From the NCBI GenBank assembly GCA_016212105.1, contig JACRHJ010000014.1:1-64000 (forward strand): a stretch of DNA of 64,000 nucleotides. Reading direction: 5' to 3'. Positions 50,360 to 59,840 of this stretch are shown here, piece by piece. Position 1 is the stretch's first letter; each line of letters starts with the position of its first letter. The DNA is from Nitrospirota bacterium. GTDB taxonomy: Bacteria; Nitrospirota; JACRHJ01. A model generated the notes under the pieces. That model worked only from the letters and a program-made list of their open reading frames with translations, searched no databases and had not been told where the DNA came from. A program made the position numbers and the translations under genes.

Positions 50360-51553
50360 CTACTCCCCCCGCCCCACCAGATAATAAAGCCGCCCGAACT
50401 GCTTCATGTACCCGGCGCGGCGACGCGCCTCTTCCCCGAAACCGAAGTATATGTCCACGCGCCCCGGCCCCTTGATCGCCCCGCCGGTATCCTGGTCGAG
50501 CACGAACCGCGAGTACGCCTCAAGCCCCGTAACCTCGCCCGCATCATTAAACGACGGCAAGTCGGTCTCGATGAACGCCAGCCCGCCCGGCGGGAAGACC
50601 GCCTTGTCCGTCGCGATGGAGCGCTCGCCCGTAACGGGCAGCCCGAGACTCCCGAACGGACCATCGTCCGCGAGCGTAAAGAAGACGTAGCTCTCGTTGT
50701 AGTTGAGTATGTCCATAGCCTCGTCCGGATGCGCACGCAGGTACGCTTTGAGGAAGTCGAGCGACATCTCGTCCAGGCTCGCCTTCCCCTGTTCGACGAG
50801 GAACTTCCCGATGCTTCTGTATGCGCGCCCGTTCGCCCCGGCATAGTTGACGTGCTTTATACCACCGTCCGGAAAGCGCAGCACTCCGGAGCCCTGCACC
50901 TGAAGGAAGAATATCTCGACCGGGTCGGACAGCCAGGCGATCTCAAGCCCGCGCCCGGACAGCGCGAATGCGTTGTCTATATCGCGCCTCGTGTGGTACG
51001 GGACGAACGAGCCTCCCTCCACGCGGCCGACTATCTTTTCACCCTTGTATTTCTCCCGGAACAGCCCTAAATCAACCGACACGAGGTCGTCAGGCAGCCT
51101 GTACAGCGGATACTGGTATACGTCGTCCGGCTCGGCATGCGCGTCCAGCTCCGGGGTGTAGTACCCGGTGAACAGCACGGTGCCGTAACCGTCCGAGCCG
51201 ACGGACTCGTACACGTCGAAATGCTCGGCTACATATTCACTAAGCGCATCGGGCGCAGGGTTCGTCAGCAGGAAGTCGCGCAGCGCCGTAAGCGAGCGCG
51301 CCATCTTGGGAGCGGTGTAGCTCGTGTCGTCGAACGTGAACGCGCGTTCCGGCGGCAGCTTTTCGAGGTATGCTATGGACTGTGAAACGGAAGCGGAAAG
51401 TGAGGAGAGGTCGCCCTCGTCGGTGAAGTCCGGGTGGTCGAACGAGGAGACGCGCACAAGCGCCGGGGCCTGCGCCTCGGGACCCGCCTGCGGGCCCGCG
51501 CATGCGGAGAGGAACATCGCCGCTATCAACAACGGCAGGAGGAACCGCTTTAT
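50360..51553 (-). CDS. mltA: MltA-type membrane-bound lytic transglycosylase (probable ATA start)
   Basis: MltA cleaves peptidoglycan glycan strands to 1,6-anhydro-muropeptides in the periplasm. Visible are the lipobox [53 protein letters not shown] and the catalytic Asp in [20 protein letters not shown]. The start is unusual. The in-frame sequence after the last stop is GGT ATA AAG CGG TTC CTC; ATA at 51553-51551 gives [20 protein letters not shown], an ideal lipoprotein signal, with GGAGG 8 nt upstream, and overlaps the MCP stop as ATAA. The first TTG (51532) lacks a ribosome binding site and positive residues. Confidence 0.92.
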   Translation of the reverse strand: MKRFLLPLLIAAMFLSACAGPQAGPEAQAPALVRVSSFDHPDFTDEGDLSSLSASVSQSIAYLEKLPPERAFTFDDTSYTAPKMARSLTALRDFLLTNPAPDALSEYVAEHFDVYESVGSDGYGTVLFTGYYTPELDAHAEPDDVYQYPLYRLPDDLVSVDLGLFREKYKGEKIVGRVEGGSFVPYHTRRDIDNAFALSGRGLEIAWLSDPVEIFFLQVQGSGVLRFPDGGIKHVNYAGANGRAYRSIGKFLVEQGKASLDEMSLDFLKAYLRAHPDEAMDILNYNESYVFFTLADDGPFGSLGLPVTGERSIATDKAVFPPGGLAFIETDLPSFNDAGEVTGLEAYSRFVLDQDTGGAIKGPGRVDIYFGFGEEARRRAGYMKQFGRLYYLVGRGE

Positions 51554-53541
51554 ACCTTAAACCTCCCCATCTCGTCCCGGAGCGCCTCCGCCTGGGTCAG
51601 AAGCTCCGAGACGGCGGCCTCCATCTCGGTCGAGACCTCGGTGTTCTTCTGGGCTATGTCGAGGAACTTCTCCATCGAACCGATGAGGCCGGATGACTCC
51701 TCGCTCTGGTTCTTCGTCGCGTCGGCAATCGTGCCGACCATCTCCTTGGTGTCGTCGAGGCTCCGGGCGAACTCCTTGATGGCGCGCGCCTGCTCGGTCA
51801 TCGCCTTCCTGACCTCCTTGGCGACGTCGTTTATCTTGTCGGCGGCGGCGGCTATCAGCTCGCTGCCCTTGCTCTGCTCCTGCGTCGCGCGCTCGATATA
51901 CTGTATGCGCTGGTTGACGTTGCCCACCGCCTCCGCGACCTGCTTCACGGCCTCGACCTGCTTTGTCGTGGCGCGCTCTATGGACATCGCGGTCTCCATC
52001 GAACGGTTGGAGGACTCCAGTATCTTCTTGAGCGCCTCGCCCGCGCCGTAGGCCATCTGCGTGCCTTCGAGTACCCGCTCCTTGCCGGTACGCATCGACT
52101 CGACCGCGGCTACGGACTCCTTCTGTACCGCCTTGATGAGGCGGGCTATCTCGCCGGTGGAGGACGACGTCCTCTCGGCCAGGTCCTTTATCTCGTCCGC
52201 GACGACCGCGAAGCCCTTGCCGTGCTCGCCGGCCTGGGCGGCAAGGATGGCCGCGTTCAGGGCGAGGAGCGACGTCTGGTTCGTGACCTCGTCTATGACC
52301 TTAACTATCTGGCCTATCTCGACCGAGCGCTTGCCGAGGTTCTCGATTACCGCCGATGTCTCGTCCACCGTCTCCTTGATCCGCTCCATGCCCTCGATGG
52401 TGCGGACAATGGCCTCGTTTCCGAGCGTGTCCGCGTCGTCCGAGACCTCCAGTGACAGCCTGGCGGACTCCTTGGCCTTGGCCTCGACGTCCCTTATCGA
52501 TACCTCGATGCGGCTGACGTCGGACGTGGTCTTCGCTGTCAGGTCGGCGAGCACCCTGACGTTTTCGGCGACCTCCTTGATGGAGTTGGTCATCTCGGAG
52601 ATCGAGGACGACGCCTCCTCGACGTGTCCGGAGAGGTCCATCGTGCTGTCCGCGACGACGTCCACCTGGGCCGCCATCTCGGTCACGGTCGCGGAGCTGT
52701 CCACGGCGGTGATGCTGAGGCTCTCCGCGCTCCCGGCGACGTCCTGCACCGAGCGGTCCATCCTCTCCAGGACCCTGAAGTTCTCATTTGTCGAGTCGGC
52801 CTGCTCCTGCGCGGTAGCGAGGAAGTTCTTGGACTTGGAGCCTATGCGGTCCGAGATACTGAGCACGCGGAACGTGGACTCGTGGGCCTTTACTACCATT
52901 TCGCGGAGCGTACCGAGGAAGGTGTTGAAGTTCTTGGCGAGGTCGCCTATCTCGTCGGTAGTGTTGACGTCGAGCCTCTGTGTCAGGTCGCCGCCGCCCG
53001 CGGCCATGCCCTTGAGGATGCTGTTCATCCGGTCGAGCGGCATCAGCACCATCTTGTTGAAGCTGCTGACGAGAGCGTAAAGGCTGATGAGCCCCAGGAG
53101 CACCACGGCCAGGCCCTGCAGGAAAAGCTCCTTCCTCATCGACGCCTTGTGTTCGGCCGTGGATATGGAGACCGTGACCTTGCCGATCTCCATGCCGTCG
53201 GCCGTCACGGGCTGCGTCACCGTGACAAGGCCCTTCTCGCCGTTTGCGGAGCCAGCCTCCTTGGCGACCATGCCGGCCGCGTCCTCTATCTTGATATAGG
53301 CGATGTCGCTGTCCTTGGTAAGCGACTCGACGACCTGGTCGAACTCCATGTAGTTCGACGCGGCCATGTCCTGGGCGACGGCCGCCGCGACCGCGCGCGC
53401 GACGATATCGCCGTCCTTCCGGACCTCGCCCCCCGTCATGGAACCGTAGCGGTAGATGTTGATATAGGCTCCGAGCGCGACCCAGAGCAGGAACAGTACC
53501 GCTATGATCACGCTGAACTTTAGCTTCAGGCCTTTTATCAT
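51550..53541 (-). CDS. Methyl-accepting chemotaxis protein
   Basis: A 663-residue transmembrane sensor: first helix [20 protein letters not shown], a periplasmic domain of about 120 residues, second helix [22 protein letters not shown], and a long cytoplasmic coiled coil whose signalling tip reads [20 protein letters not shown] and [20 protein letters not shown]. It has no C-terminal CheR-docking pentapeptide. No che gene lies nearby. It is upstream of mltA and overlaps it; the pairing is uncommon. The RBS (AGGGTAA) is weak. Confidence 0.95.
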   Translation of the reverse strand: MIKGLKLKFSVIIAVLFLLWVALGAYINIYRYGSMTGGEVRKDGDIVARAVAAAVAQDMAASNYMEFDQVVESLTKDSDIAYIKIEDAAGMVAKEAGSANGEKGLVTVTQPVTADGMEIGKVTVSISTAEHKASMRKELFLQGLAVVLLGLISLYALVSSFNKMVLMPLDRMNSILKGMAAGGGDLTQRLDVNTTDEIGDLAKNFNTFLGTLREMVVKAHESTFRVLSISDRIGSKSKNFLATAQEQADSTNENFRVLERMDRSVQDVAGSAESLSITAVDSSATVTEMAAQVDVVADSTMDLSGHVEEASSSISEMTNSIKEVAENVRVLADLTAKTTSDVSRIEVSIRDVEAKAKESARLSLEVSDDADTLGNEAIVRTIEGMERIKETVDETSAVIENLGKRSVEIGQIVKVIDEVTNQTSLLALNAAILAAQAGEHGKGFAVVADEIKDLAERTSSSTGEIARLIKAVQKESVAAVESMRTGKERVLEGTQMAYGAGEALKKILESSNRSMETAMSIERATTKQVEAVKQVAEAVGNVNQRIQYIERATQEQSKGSELIAAAADKINDVAKEVRKAMTEQARAIKEFARSLDDTKEMVGTIADATKNQSEESSGLIGSMEKFLDIAQKNTEVSTEMEAAVSELLTQAEALRDEMGRFKV

Positions 53542-53594
53542 TTCGAGTGTTACCCTGTTGGTTGGACTGCCGACATGTCCCGGCGCAGCCGGGG

Positions 53595-54659
53595 CTAAAC
53601 CTTCATCCTTACCGCGCCCAGGTCCACCTTCTTGTACCCGAGCTTCCTGATGTCGCGCGGGTGAAACGCGCCTTTTTCGGTGATTATCGAGGTTATGTAC
53701 CTCGCCGGGGTAACGTCGAAGGCGGGGTTCGCCACCTTGACCCCGCCCGGCGCGATGCAGACCTTTCCGAAGACCTCCGTCACCTCGTGGCTGCCCCTCT
53801 CCTCGATGGGGATGAGGTCGCCCGACGCCATGCCGAGGTCTATCGTGGAGGTCGGCGCGGCGACGTAGAACGGGATGCCGTGCTCCTTGCAGAGGACCGC
53901 GACCGAGTACGTCCCTATCTTGTTCGCTACGTCGCCGTTACGCACCGTCCTGTCCGTGCCAACAATGGCAAGGTCTATCTCGCCCTTCTTCATGAAGTAG
54001 CCGGCCATGTTGTCCGTGATGAGCGTCACGTCTATGCCGTCCTGCATCAGCTCCCACGCGGTCAGGCGCGCGCCCTGGAGCACCGGCCTCGTCTCGTCGG
54101 CGAAGACCTTTATGCGTTTGCCCTGCTCTATGGCCACGCGCATCGGCGCGGTCGCAGTGCCGTACCCGCCGGTAGCGAGCGAGCCCGCGTTGCAGTGCGT
54201 GAGGATCGTGTCCCCGTCCCGGATGAACTGCGCCCCGTACTCGCCTATCGCGCGGTTCACCGCTATGTCCTCGGTGAGCACGCGCTCCGCCTCTTCGATG
54301 AGCATCTCCTTGAGGCGGGCTATCTTCTCGCCCTTGTGCGCGAGGGCGAACGTCTTCATCCTCTCTATAGCCCAGAAGAGGTTGACAGCGGTCGGCCGCT
54401 GCGCGGCCAGGTGCTCGCACGCGGGAATCAGCCTCTTGTAGAACGTCTCGAAGTCCTTCGCCTTTATGTCCTGCGCGGCGAGAGCGACGCCCATCGCGGC
54501 CGCAATGCCTATCGCCGGCGCCCCCCTTATCCAGAGTTCTTTTATTCCCTTCGCCACGGTCTTGTAGTCCAGGCAGTCGACGTATACGACCTCGGTCGGC
54601 AGCTTCGTCTGGTCCAGCATGCAGACCGCGCCGCCCTTCCACGCAATGGTAGGTATCAT
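53595..54659 (-). CDS. mtnA: S-methyl-5-thioribose-1-phosphate isomerase
   Basis: MtnA opens methylthioribose 1-phosphate in methionine salvage. The 354-residue product has [20 protein letters not shown], the catalytic Cys in [17 protein letters not shown] and the catalytic Asp in [20 protein letters not shown]. The relation to eIF2B-alpha-like proteins is clear; the RGAP and [13 protein letters not shown] blocks favour MtnA. No other salvage genes flank it. Confidence 0.94.
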   Translation of the reverse strand: MIPTIAWKGGAVCMLDQTKLPTEVVYVDCLDYKTVAKGIKELWIRGAPAIGIAAAMGVALAAQDIKAKDFETFYKRLIPACEHLAAQRPTAVNLFWAIERMKTFALAHKGEKIARLKEMLIEEAERVLTEDIAVNRAIGEYGAQFIRDGDTILTHCNAGSLATGGYGTATAPMRVAIEQGKRIKVFADETRPVLQGARLTAWELMQDGIDVTLITDNMAGYFMKKGEIDLAIVGTDRTVRNGDVANKIGTYSVAVLCKEHGIPFYVAAPTSTIDLGMASGDLIPIEERGSHEVTEVFGKVCIAPGGVKVANPAFDVTPARYITSIITEKGAFHPRDIRKLGYKKVDLGAVRMKV

Positions 54660-54769
54660 TTCGCAAGACCTCGTAAAGTAACAGGCTGATGGATTCTCGA
54701 TATTTTAAACCCGGCTTACTCTATTGTCAACGATAAATGCTCAATATTATTAGCGCCGCCCACAAACCA

Positions 54770-54942
54770 TCCCTCACCCGGCGCTCCGCGCCACCCTCTC
54801 CCATTGAAGGGAGAGGGTACATTTTTATATTGTCCCCCTCGCCCCTTGTGGGAGAGGGGGTTGGGGGTGAGGGCTTCCGCAAGTGTTTTTTGCAGTTGTC
54901 TTCCCCCTCCCCGCCTGCGGGGGAGGGTGCGGGGGAGTTGGG
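54770..54942. repeat. Three tandem CCCTCTCCC-type repeats
   Basis: 54770-54819 (CCCTCACCCGGCGC..GGGAGAGGGT), 54833-54873 (CCCCCTCGCCCC..GGGGTGAGGG) and 54902-54942 (CCCCTCCCCGCC..GGGGGAG). Together they fill the gap between mtnA and the promoter at 54962. Confidence 0.82.
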
Positions 54943-54961
54943 GGGCTCTTCCCGATTCGGA

Positions 54962-54991
54962 TTGACTTTACACCTCTCCGGAGTTTATAAT
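54962..54991 (+). promoter_or_regulatory. Promoter overlapping the start of the HgdB-like gene (leaderless)
   Basis: -35 TTGACT (54962-54967), 18-nt spacer, -10 TATAAT (54986-54991). The ATG at 54998 begins 6 nt after the box, at the expected transcription start, with no ribosome binding site. Confidence 0.75.
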
Positions 54992-54997
54992 CGTTCA

Positions 54998-55987
54998 ATG
55001 CAGAAGACAGGCTTCACCACCACCGTGCCGGTGGAAGTAATACTCGCGGCCGGGCGCACGCCGCTCGACCTGAACAACGCGTTCATCACCTCTGCCGACC
55101 CGTCCGGGATGGTGGACAGGGCCGAGGCCGAGGGGCTGCCGCGCACGACCTGCGGCTGGATAAAGGGGCTTTACCTCGCCGCGCGCGAGGCGGGCCTGTC
55201 CGAGGTCGTGGCCGTCACCCAGGGCGACTGTTCCAACACCCACGCCCTTATGGAGCTGTGGCAGACAGAGGGCGTACTGACCGTCCCGTTCGCCTACCCG
55301 TATGACCGCGACGCGGACCTCCTGAGGCTCCAGATACGGAAGCTGATGGACGCACTGGGGACTACCGAGGAAGCAACCGATAATGCGCTCCAGCGTCTGA
55401 AACCCATCCGCGACGGGCTGAGGAGGCTTGACGAACTGACCTGGCGTGAAGGCAAGGTGTCCGGTGGCGAGAACCACCTCTGGCTCGTCTCGTCCAGCGA
55501 TTTTAACGGCGACCCGGACCGGTTCGAGACGGAACTCGGCGGGTTCATTACCGAGGCCGAGAGGCGCGAGCCAAACGGAGACGCGGACACGGTCAGGCTG
55601 GGCTTTATAGGCGTCCCGCCGATTTTCGGAGACCTGTACGAAACACTCGAATCAGCGGGCGCGTCGGTGGTGTTCAACGAGACGCAGAGGCAGTTCTCGA
55701 TGCCGTACGACACGGCCGACATATACGGGCAGTACGCGCGGTACACATACCCATACGACGTCTTCGGCCGCATCGCGGACATAAAGGAACAGGCGGCCTT
55801 ACGCCGTCTCGACGGCATAATACACTACTGCCAGAGCTTCTGCTTCCGTGCGATAGAGGACCTTATTATAAGACGCGCGGTGGGGTTGCCGATACTTACG
55901 CTGGAGGGCGACAGGCCGGGGCCGGTGGACGCGAGGAGCCGCATAAGGCTTGAAGGGTTCGTCGAGATGCTGAAGGGGAGGAAGTAA
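54998..55987 (+). CDS. 2-hydroxyacyl-CoA dehydratase D-component-like (HgdB/YjiM-like) iron-sulfur protein
   Basis: A 329-residue protein of the HgdB/BcrB family: PVEVILAAGRTPLDLNNAFI, LPRTTCGWIKGLYLAAREAG, VAVTQGDCSNTHALMELWQ and IIHYCQSFCFRAIEDLI. The cysteines at TTC, GDC, HYC and SFC fit binding of a [4Fe-4S] cluster. Family members include 2-hydroxyacyl-CoA dehydratase subunits, YjiM-type and double-cubane proteins. Only one dehydratase-like subunit is present, so it is not a classic HgdAB enzyme. The activase gene follows after 2 nt. Confidence 0.85.
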   Translation: MQKTGFTTTVPVEVILAAGRTPLDLNNAFITSADPSGMVDRAEAEGLPRTTCGWIKGLYLAAREAGLSEVVAVTQGDCSNTHALMELWQTEGVLTVPFAYPYDRDADLLRLQIRKLMDALGTTEEATDNALQRLKPIRDGLRRLDELTWREGKVSGGENHLWLVSSSDFNGDPDRFETELGGFITEAERREPNGDADTVRLGFIGVPPIFGDLYETLESAGASVVFNETQRQFSMPYDTADIYGQYARYTYPYDVFGRIADIKEQAALRRLDGIIHYCQSFCFRAIEDLIIRRAVGLPILTLEGDRPGPVDARSRIRLEGFVEMLKGRK

Positions 55988-55989
55988 CA

Positions 55990-56748
55990 ATGCCTTGCGG
56001 GATGGACCTGGGCAGCCGTGTAGTCAAGATCATCGACTACAGGGAAGGCGAGATACACTGCATGATCGGCTACGACACGGCGCAGTTCTACCGCGACTTT
56101 GGCCGCATGGACGGCACGGAGCTTGCGGTGTCCTTCGAGAAGCTCGGGCTGTCCCCGGAGCTTACCCGCCTGACCGTCACAGGCTACGGCAGGAACACCG
56201 TGCGGGTGCAGGGCATAAGGCGCATAACGGAGCTTAAGGCCCACATGATTGGTGCGATGCACCAGTCCGGGTTGACCGACTTCACGCTCCTCGACATAGG
56301 CGGGCAGGACACCAAGGTCATAAAGGTTACGGGCGGGCAGATGGACGACTTCGTGATGAACGACAAGTGCGCCGCGTCCTCCGGCCGTTACGTCGAGAAC
56401 ATGGCCCGCGTCCTGGGGCTCGGACTGGAGGACGTCGCGGAATACATCCGCAACCCGGCGCCGCTTTCGGCCACCTGCGCCATATTTGGCGAGAGCGAGA
56501 TAATCCAGAAGCTGACCGAGGGGATACCTGTCGAGGAGATAGCGGCGGGCGTGAACCTTACCATAGTCAGGCGGGTGCTGCCGATGCTCACGCGTTTCGA
56601 CAAGGGGCCGATAGTATTCTCCGGCGGGGTGGCCAAGAACCGCGCGGTAGCCGCGCTCCTGAAGCTCCACACCGGCCGGGACATAATCCCGCTCGCGGAG
56701 CCGACGTTCAACGGGGCGCTTGGCTGCGCGATAAGCTCCATGCTGTAA
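55990..56748 (+). CDS. ASKHA-type activase of the HgdB-like protein (HgdC/YjiL-like)
   Basis: A 252-residue ATPase with the actin-like fold: MPCGMDLGSRVVKIIDYREG (phosphate 1), LLDIGGQDTKVIKV (phosphate 2), cluster ligands in NDKCAASSGRYVENMA and ATCAIFGESEI, and the adenosine site VFSGGVAKNRAVAALL. In the family, a dimer shares one [4Fe-4S] and pumps low-potential electrons into its partner using ATP. Immediate adjacency to the HgdB-like gene indicates that it is the partner. Confidence 0.9.
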   Translation: MPCGMDLGSRVVKIIDYREGEIHCMIGYDTAQFYRDFGRMDGTELAVSFEKLGLSPELTRLTVTGYGRNTVRVQGIRRITELKAHMIGAMHQSGLTDFTLLDIGGQDTKVIKVTGGQMDDFVMNDKCAASSGRYVENMARVLGLGLEDVAEYIRNPAPLSATCAIFGESEIIQKLTEGIPVEEIAAGVNLTIVRRVLPMLTRFDKGPIVFSGGVAKNRAVAALLKLHTGRDIIPLAEPTFNGALGCAISSML

Positions 56749-56751
56749 CGT

Positions 56752-57675
56752 CTATGCATCCGCCATCGGGCAACGCACTGTGCGGTCATTAACTCCATTT
56801 TCAGGCCTTGTACAATATCGGTGGTTATGTACTACTGTTTGAGACGATGAAGGTTGAACGTCTTTGGCCTCTTCGTCCAGTCCGTAGCGCAACAGAAGCC
56901 AATGAATAATCGTTGCCGACAATACAGCATTCTGCGAATGCTTGTGTATTTTATGCACACCCGCAATACCCAGTAGTAGCAGCGACTCGCCCCATAGCCA
57001 TGACGAAATAGAAGTATATTGACCAATTGTGAAGAGATTCAGCGCAAAGAGTAACGACCACCCAACAATCAATACTCTGCACATGTGTTCTTCCGCCCTT
57101 ATTTTGGCAATCCTCGCTCCCGCGTTTGGGTCTTTTAACCTGATGTAATCGCTCATGAGGGCACGCATTGGGAATTCTTTGAAATGCCTTCGCTTGGCGG
57201 TTTCATAGGCTTCCAACACCTCACTGCTCATCTCTTCGGCATCTACGTAATCGACTAACCTTTTCTGTTTTTGGAGCTTATGGGGGTTATCGGCATGTGG
57301 TTTTGTAGTTTTTGTTGACATCTGGCTTGATGTTTTGTCTATTAATTTTCTTAAAGGAGGTTTGCAACACAGCCACAACCCATTGAGCACATGCGAGAGA
57401 GTAAATGCAAGTAATGTTATCACAAGAAACACCCCGACAGAAGCAAACGAAAACACCACTGCACTTGCAGCAGCCGTAGAGGCGTTTGCTGTTGACGGGG
57501 TTATTATACTATCAAGAACAGTTGAGATAACCGGCCCCTTCCAGACCAGGTATGCTGTCACCAAAACAGCGAGTCCCGGCACAATTCTTCCGATTAAATC
57601 ATAAAAGAGTTGCGGTATGGACTGCCCCACGGTAATACCCTGACTCGTTGGAGCGGACGCATTATCATCGGTCAT
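56752..57675 (-). CDS. Membrane protein of unknown function in an AT-rich patch
   Basis: A 307-residue protein with four likely membrane helices: IVPGLAVLVTAYLVWKGPVI, VFLVITLLAFTLSHVLNGLW, LIVGWSLLFALNLFTI and SLLLLGIAGVH, with a central basic cytoplasmic region (SSQMSTKTTKPHADNPHKLQ) and helices. The sequence is AT-rich compared with its neighbours, suggesting transfer. CAGGAG precedes the ATG. It converges on the activase gene with a 3-nt gap. No family is recognised. Confidence 0.7.
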   Translation of the reverse strand: MTDDNASAPTSQGITVGQSIPQLFYDLIGRIVPGLAVLVTAYLVWKGPVISTVLDSIITPSTANASTAAASAVVFSFASVGVFLVITLLAFTLSHVLNGLWLCCKPPLRKLIDKTSSQMSTKTTKPHADNPHKLQKQKRLVDYVDAEEMSSEVLEAYETAKRRHFKEFPMRALMSDYIRLKDPNAGARIAKIRAEEHMCRVLIVGWSLLFALNLFTIGQYTSISSWLWGESLLLLGIAGVHKIHKHSQNAVLSATIIHWLLLRYGLDEEAKDVQPSSSQTVVHNHRYCTRPENGVNDRTVRCPMADA

Positions 57676-57769
57676 TATAATCTCCTGTTATGGCTTGGAA
57701 TAGGATAACTGTTGTCTCGTTCGATTATCATCATAACACACCGCTTGGCATAGAAGCCAGCCCTTTGGT

Positions 57770-58831
57770 CTACACCGCCCCATCCCCGTAAATCAGATCG
57801 TACAGCTTCACCGCCTTCGCTATGTCCATCTCGCTCAGCACCTTGTACTCGGCGAGCGCGCAGTCGGTATCACCCAGCTTCAGGCAGACCGTCGCCAGCA
57901 TGTAATGCGCGTCGGGGTAGTCCGACTTGATTGACAGCCCGTTGCCATACGCGTCCCTCGCGCCCTCGTAATCGCCCGTCTTCGTCATCACCTCGGCCAT
58001 GTTGAAATGCGCCTCGACCATCTCCGGGTCGAGCCTGACCGCCTCCCGGAACGAAGCTATGCTCTCCGGGTATTTCTCAAGCGCGTCATACGCGATGCCG
58101 AGGCCGAAATGGGCCTTCGCATATCCGGGCCTCAGCTCGATACACTTGTCGTACGCCTCTACAGAGTCCCCGTATTTACCCAGCTCGATATACACCACGC
58201 CGAGGTTGTGCCAGGCGAGCGCGTAGTCCGGCTTCGCCCGTAGCGCGGACTTGTAAGCGACGACCTCTTCCTCGAACATCCCAAGCCCGTCATATGCGAC
58301 GCCCAGGCCGAAGTTCGCCTCGGCGAACCTGGGGTCTATCGCCAGGGCCGACGCGTACGCCTCGGCCGCGTCCCTGTACATCCTGATGCCGAGGTACGAC
58401 TCGCCGAGGTCATAGTATGCGAGGGCATAGTCTGGCTTAACCTCGACCGCCTTCCTGAACGAGTCCGCGCCTTCCTTGTACTGCCCGGCCCTGAAGCACG
58501 CCCCGCCCAGAAGCCTGAGCGCCTCGGGGTCGTCCGGGACGGCGTTCAGCGCCTGCCGGAAGGCATCGACGGACTCCTCGTGCTTCCCGATGTTCCCGAA
58601 AGCGATGCCCAGGCTCACGAGCGCGTCGAAGTAGTTCGGCTCTATATTCAGGGCCTCCATGTAGGACTCTATCGCCCCCTCATAGTCTCCAGACATGGAC
58701 AGGAACAGACCGTGGTTGTATATCTCGCGCGCGCCACCGCCGGAGAGGCATGGGGCGGGCATGGCAAGGGTAAGGGCGAATGCGGATATTGTGAAGAGAA
58801 GGGCAAGAGGGCTATTGGAATTCTGTTTCAT
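57770..58831 (-). CDS. Secreted TPR-repeat protein
   Basis: A 353-residue protein with a signal peptide (SPLALLFTISAFALTLAMPA) and about eight TPR motifs of 34 residues, for example GDYEGAIESYMEALNIEPNY, GQYKEGADSFRKAVEVKPDY, GKYGDSVEAYDKCIELRPGY and KYPESIASFREAVRLDPEMV. TPR proteins act as scaffolds; no enzyme domain is seen. I start at the ATG at 58831 with GGTGG upstream. It lies downstream of the nucleotide-sugar cluster on the same strand. Confidence 0.85.
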   Translation of the reverse strand: MKQNSNSPLALLFTISAFALTLAMPAPCLSGGGAREIYNHGLFLSMSGDYEGAIESYMEALNIEPNYFDALVSLGIAFGNIGKHEESVDAFRQALNAVPDDPEALRLLGGACFRAGQYKEGADSFRKAVEVKPDYALAYYDLGESYLGIRMYRDAAEAYASALAIDPRFAEANFGLGVAYDGLGMFEEEVVAYKSALRAKPDYALAWHNLGVVYIELGKYGDSVEAYDKCIELRPGYAKAHFGLGIAYDALEKYPESIASFREAVRLDPEMVEAHFNMAEVMTKTGDYEGARDAYGNGLSIKSDYPDAHYMLATVCLKLGDTDCALAEYKVLSEMDIAKAVKLYDLIYGDGAV

Positions 58832-58851
58832 TAGAGCCACCAAGAGAAGAA

Positions 58852-58876
58852 GGGCCGACGCGATGGTCGGCCCCTA
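58852..58876. repeat. Interspersed hairpin repeat
   Basis: AGGGCCGACGCG followed by ATGGTCGGCCCCT, GTAGGGGCCGAC family, between the TPR gene and the sugar epimerase gene. Confidence 0.7.
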
Positions 58877-58892
58877 CAATGCGATGTTGCCC

Positions 58893-59831
58893 TTATTTTA
58901 TCCCCAGCTTCATCTTGAAGTAGTCGAGCGTCCGGGCGAGGCCCTCTTCGAGCCCGACCTTCGGCTCCCAGCCGAGTATCGCCCTGGCCTTCGTGATGTC
59001 CGGCTGGCGCACCTTGGGGTCGTCCTCCGGCAGGGGCTTGAAGACTATCCTGCTCTTGGAGCCCGTGACCTTTATGATGGCCTCGGCCATGCCGAGCACG
59101 GTCATCTCCGCCGGGTTGCCGATGTTGACCGGGGTGTCGACGTCCGAGAACAGCAGCCTCGATATGCCGTCCACCTCGTCCGAGACGTAGCAGAAGCTCC
59201 GGGTCTGGGAGCCGTCTCCGTACACCGTGAGGTCCTCGCCCTTCAGCGCCTGGCACATGAAGTTCGGCACCGCGCGTCCGTCCCGGATGCGCATCCGCTC
59301 GCCGTATGTATTGAATATGCGGACGATGCGAGTCTCCACGCCGTGGTACCTGTGGTAGGCCATCGTCATCGCCTCCGAGAACCGCTTCGCCTCGTCGTAC
59401 ACGCCGCGCGGGCCGATGGGGTTGACGTTTCCCCAGTAGTCCTCCGTCTGCGGGTGGATGAGCGGGTCGCCGTACACCTCGGACGTGGAGGCGAGCAGGA
59501 AACGGGCGCCCTTGGCCTTCGCAAGTCCTAACGCCTTGTGCGTCCCCAGCGAGCCGACCTTGAGCGTCTGTATCGGCAGCTCCAGGTAGTCTATCGGCGA
59601 GGCGGGGCTTGCGAAGTGCAGTATGCAGTCGAGCGGCCCGTCCACGTACAGGAAGTTCGTCACGTCGTAGTCGATGAACGTGAACCGCTTGTCCTTGATG
59701 TGGGCAATGTTCGCCACGTCCCCGGTTATGAGGTTGTCCACGCATATGACCTCGTGGCCGTCCGCCAGGAACCTGTCGGCGAGGTGCGAACCGATAAAGC
59801 CCGCGCCGCCAGTGATGAGTATCCTCGACAT
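58893..59831 (-). CDS. UDP-glucuronate decarboxylase (UDP-xylose synthase-like)
   Basis: A 312-residue extended short-chain dehydrogenase: [50 protein letters not shown] and the YxxxK pair in [13 protein letters not shown], then [10 protein letters not shown]. These blocks match UDP-glucuronic acid decarboxylases, which make UDP-xylose. The gene directly follows ugd, whose product is UDP-glucuronate, which supports the assignment. A different sugar epimerase cannot be excluded. Confidence 0.88.
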   Translation of the reverse strand: MSRILITGGAGFIGSHLADRFLADGHEVICVDNLITGDVANIAHIKDKRFTFIDYDVTNFLYVDGPLDCILHFASPASPIDYLELPIQTLKVGSLGTHKALGLAKAKGARFLLASTSEVYGDPLIHPQTEDYWGNVNPIGPRGVYDEAKRFSEAMTMAYHRYHGVETRIVRIFNTYGERMRIRDGRAVPNFMCQALKGEDLTVYGDGSQTRSFCYVSDEVDGISRLLFSDVDTPVNIGNPAEMTVLGMAEAIIKVTGSKSRIVFKPLPEDDPKVRQPDITKARAILGWEPKVGLEEGLARTLDYFKMKLGIK

Positions 59832-59840
59832 GTGTCTCCT

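Noticed and set aside
53542-54659. SAM or other riboswitch upstream of mtnA
   Set aside because: The 54660-54770 stretch has no recognisable riboswitch core and is followed by repeats.
54770-54942. CRISPR-like tandem repeats
   Set aside because: The units are palindromic interspersed repeats with different sequences, no equal spacers and no cas genes.
54737-54997. Upstream extension of the HgdB-like gene
   Set aside because: It runs through three interspersed repeats (translated GEGVGGEGF-type peptides) and the promoter.
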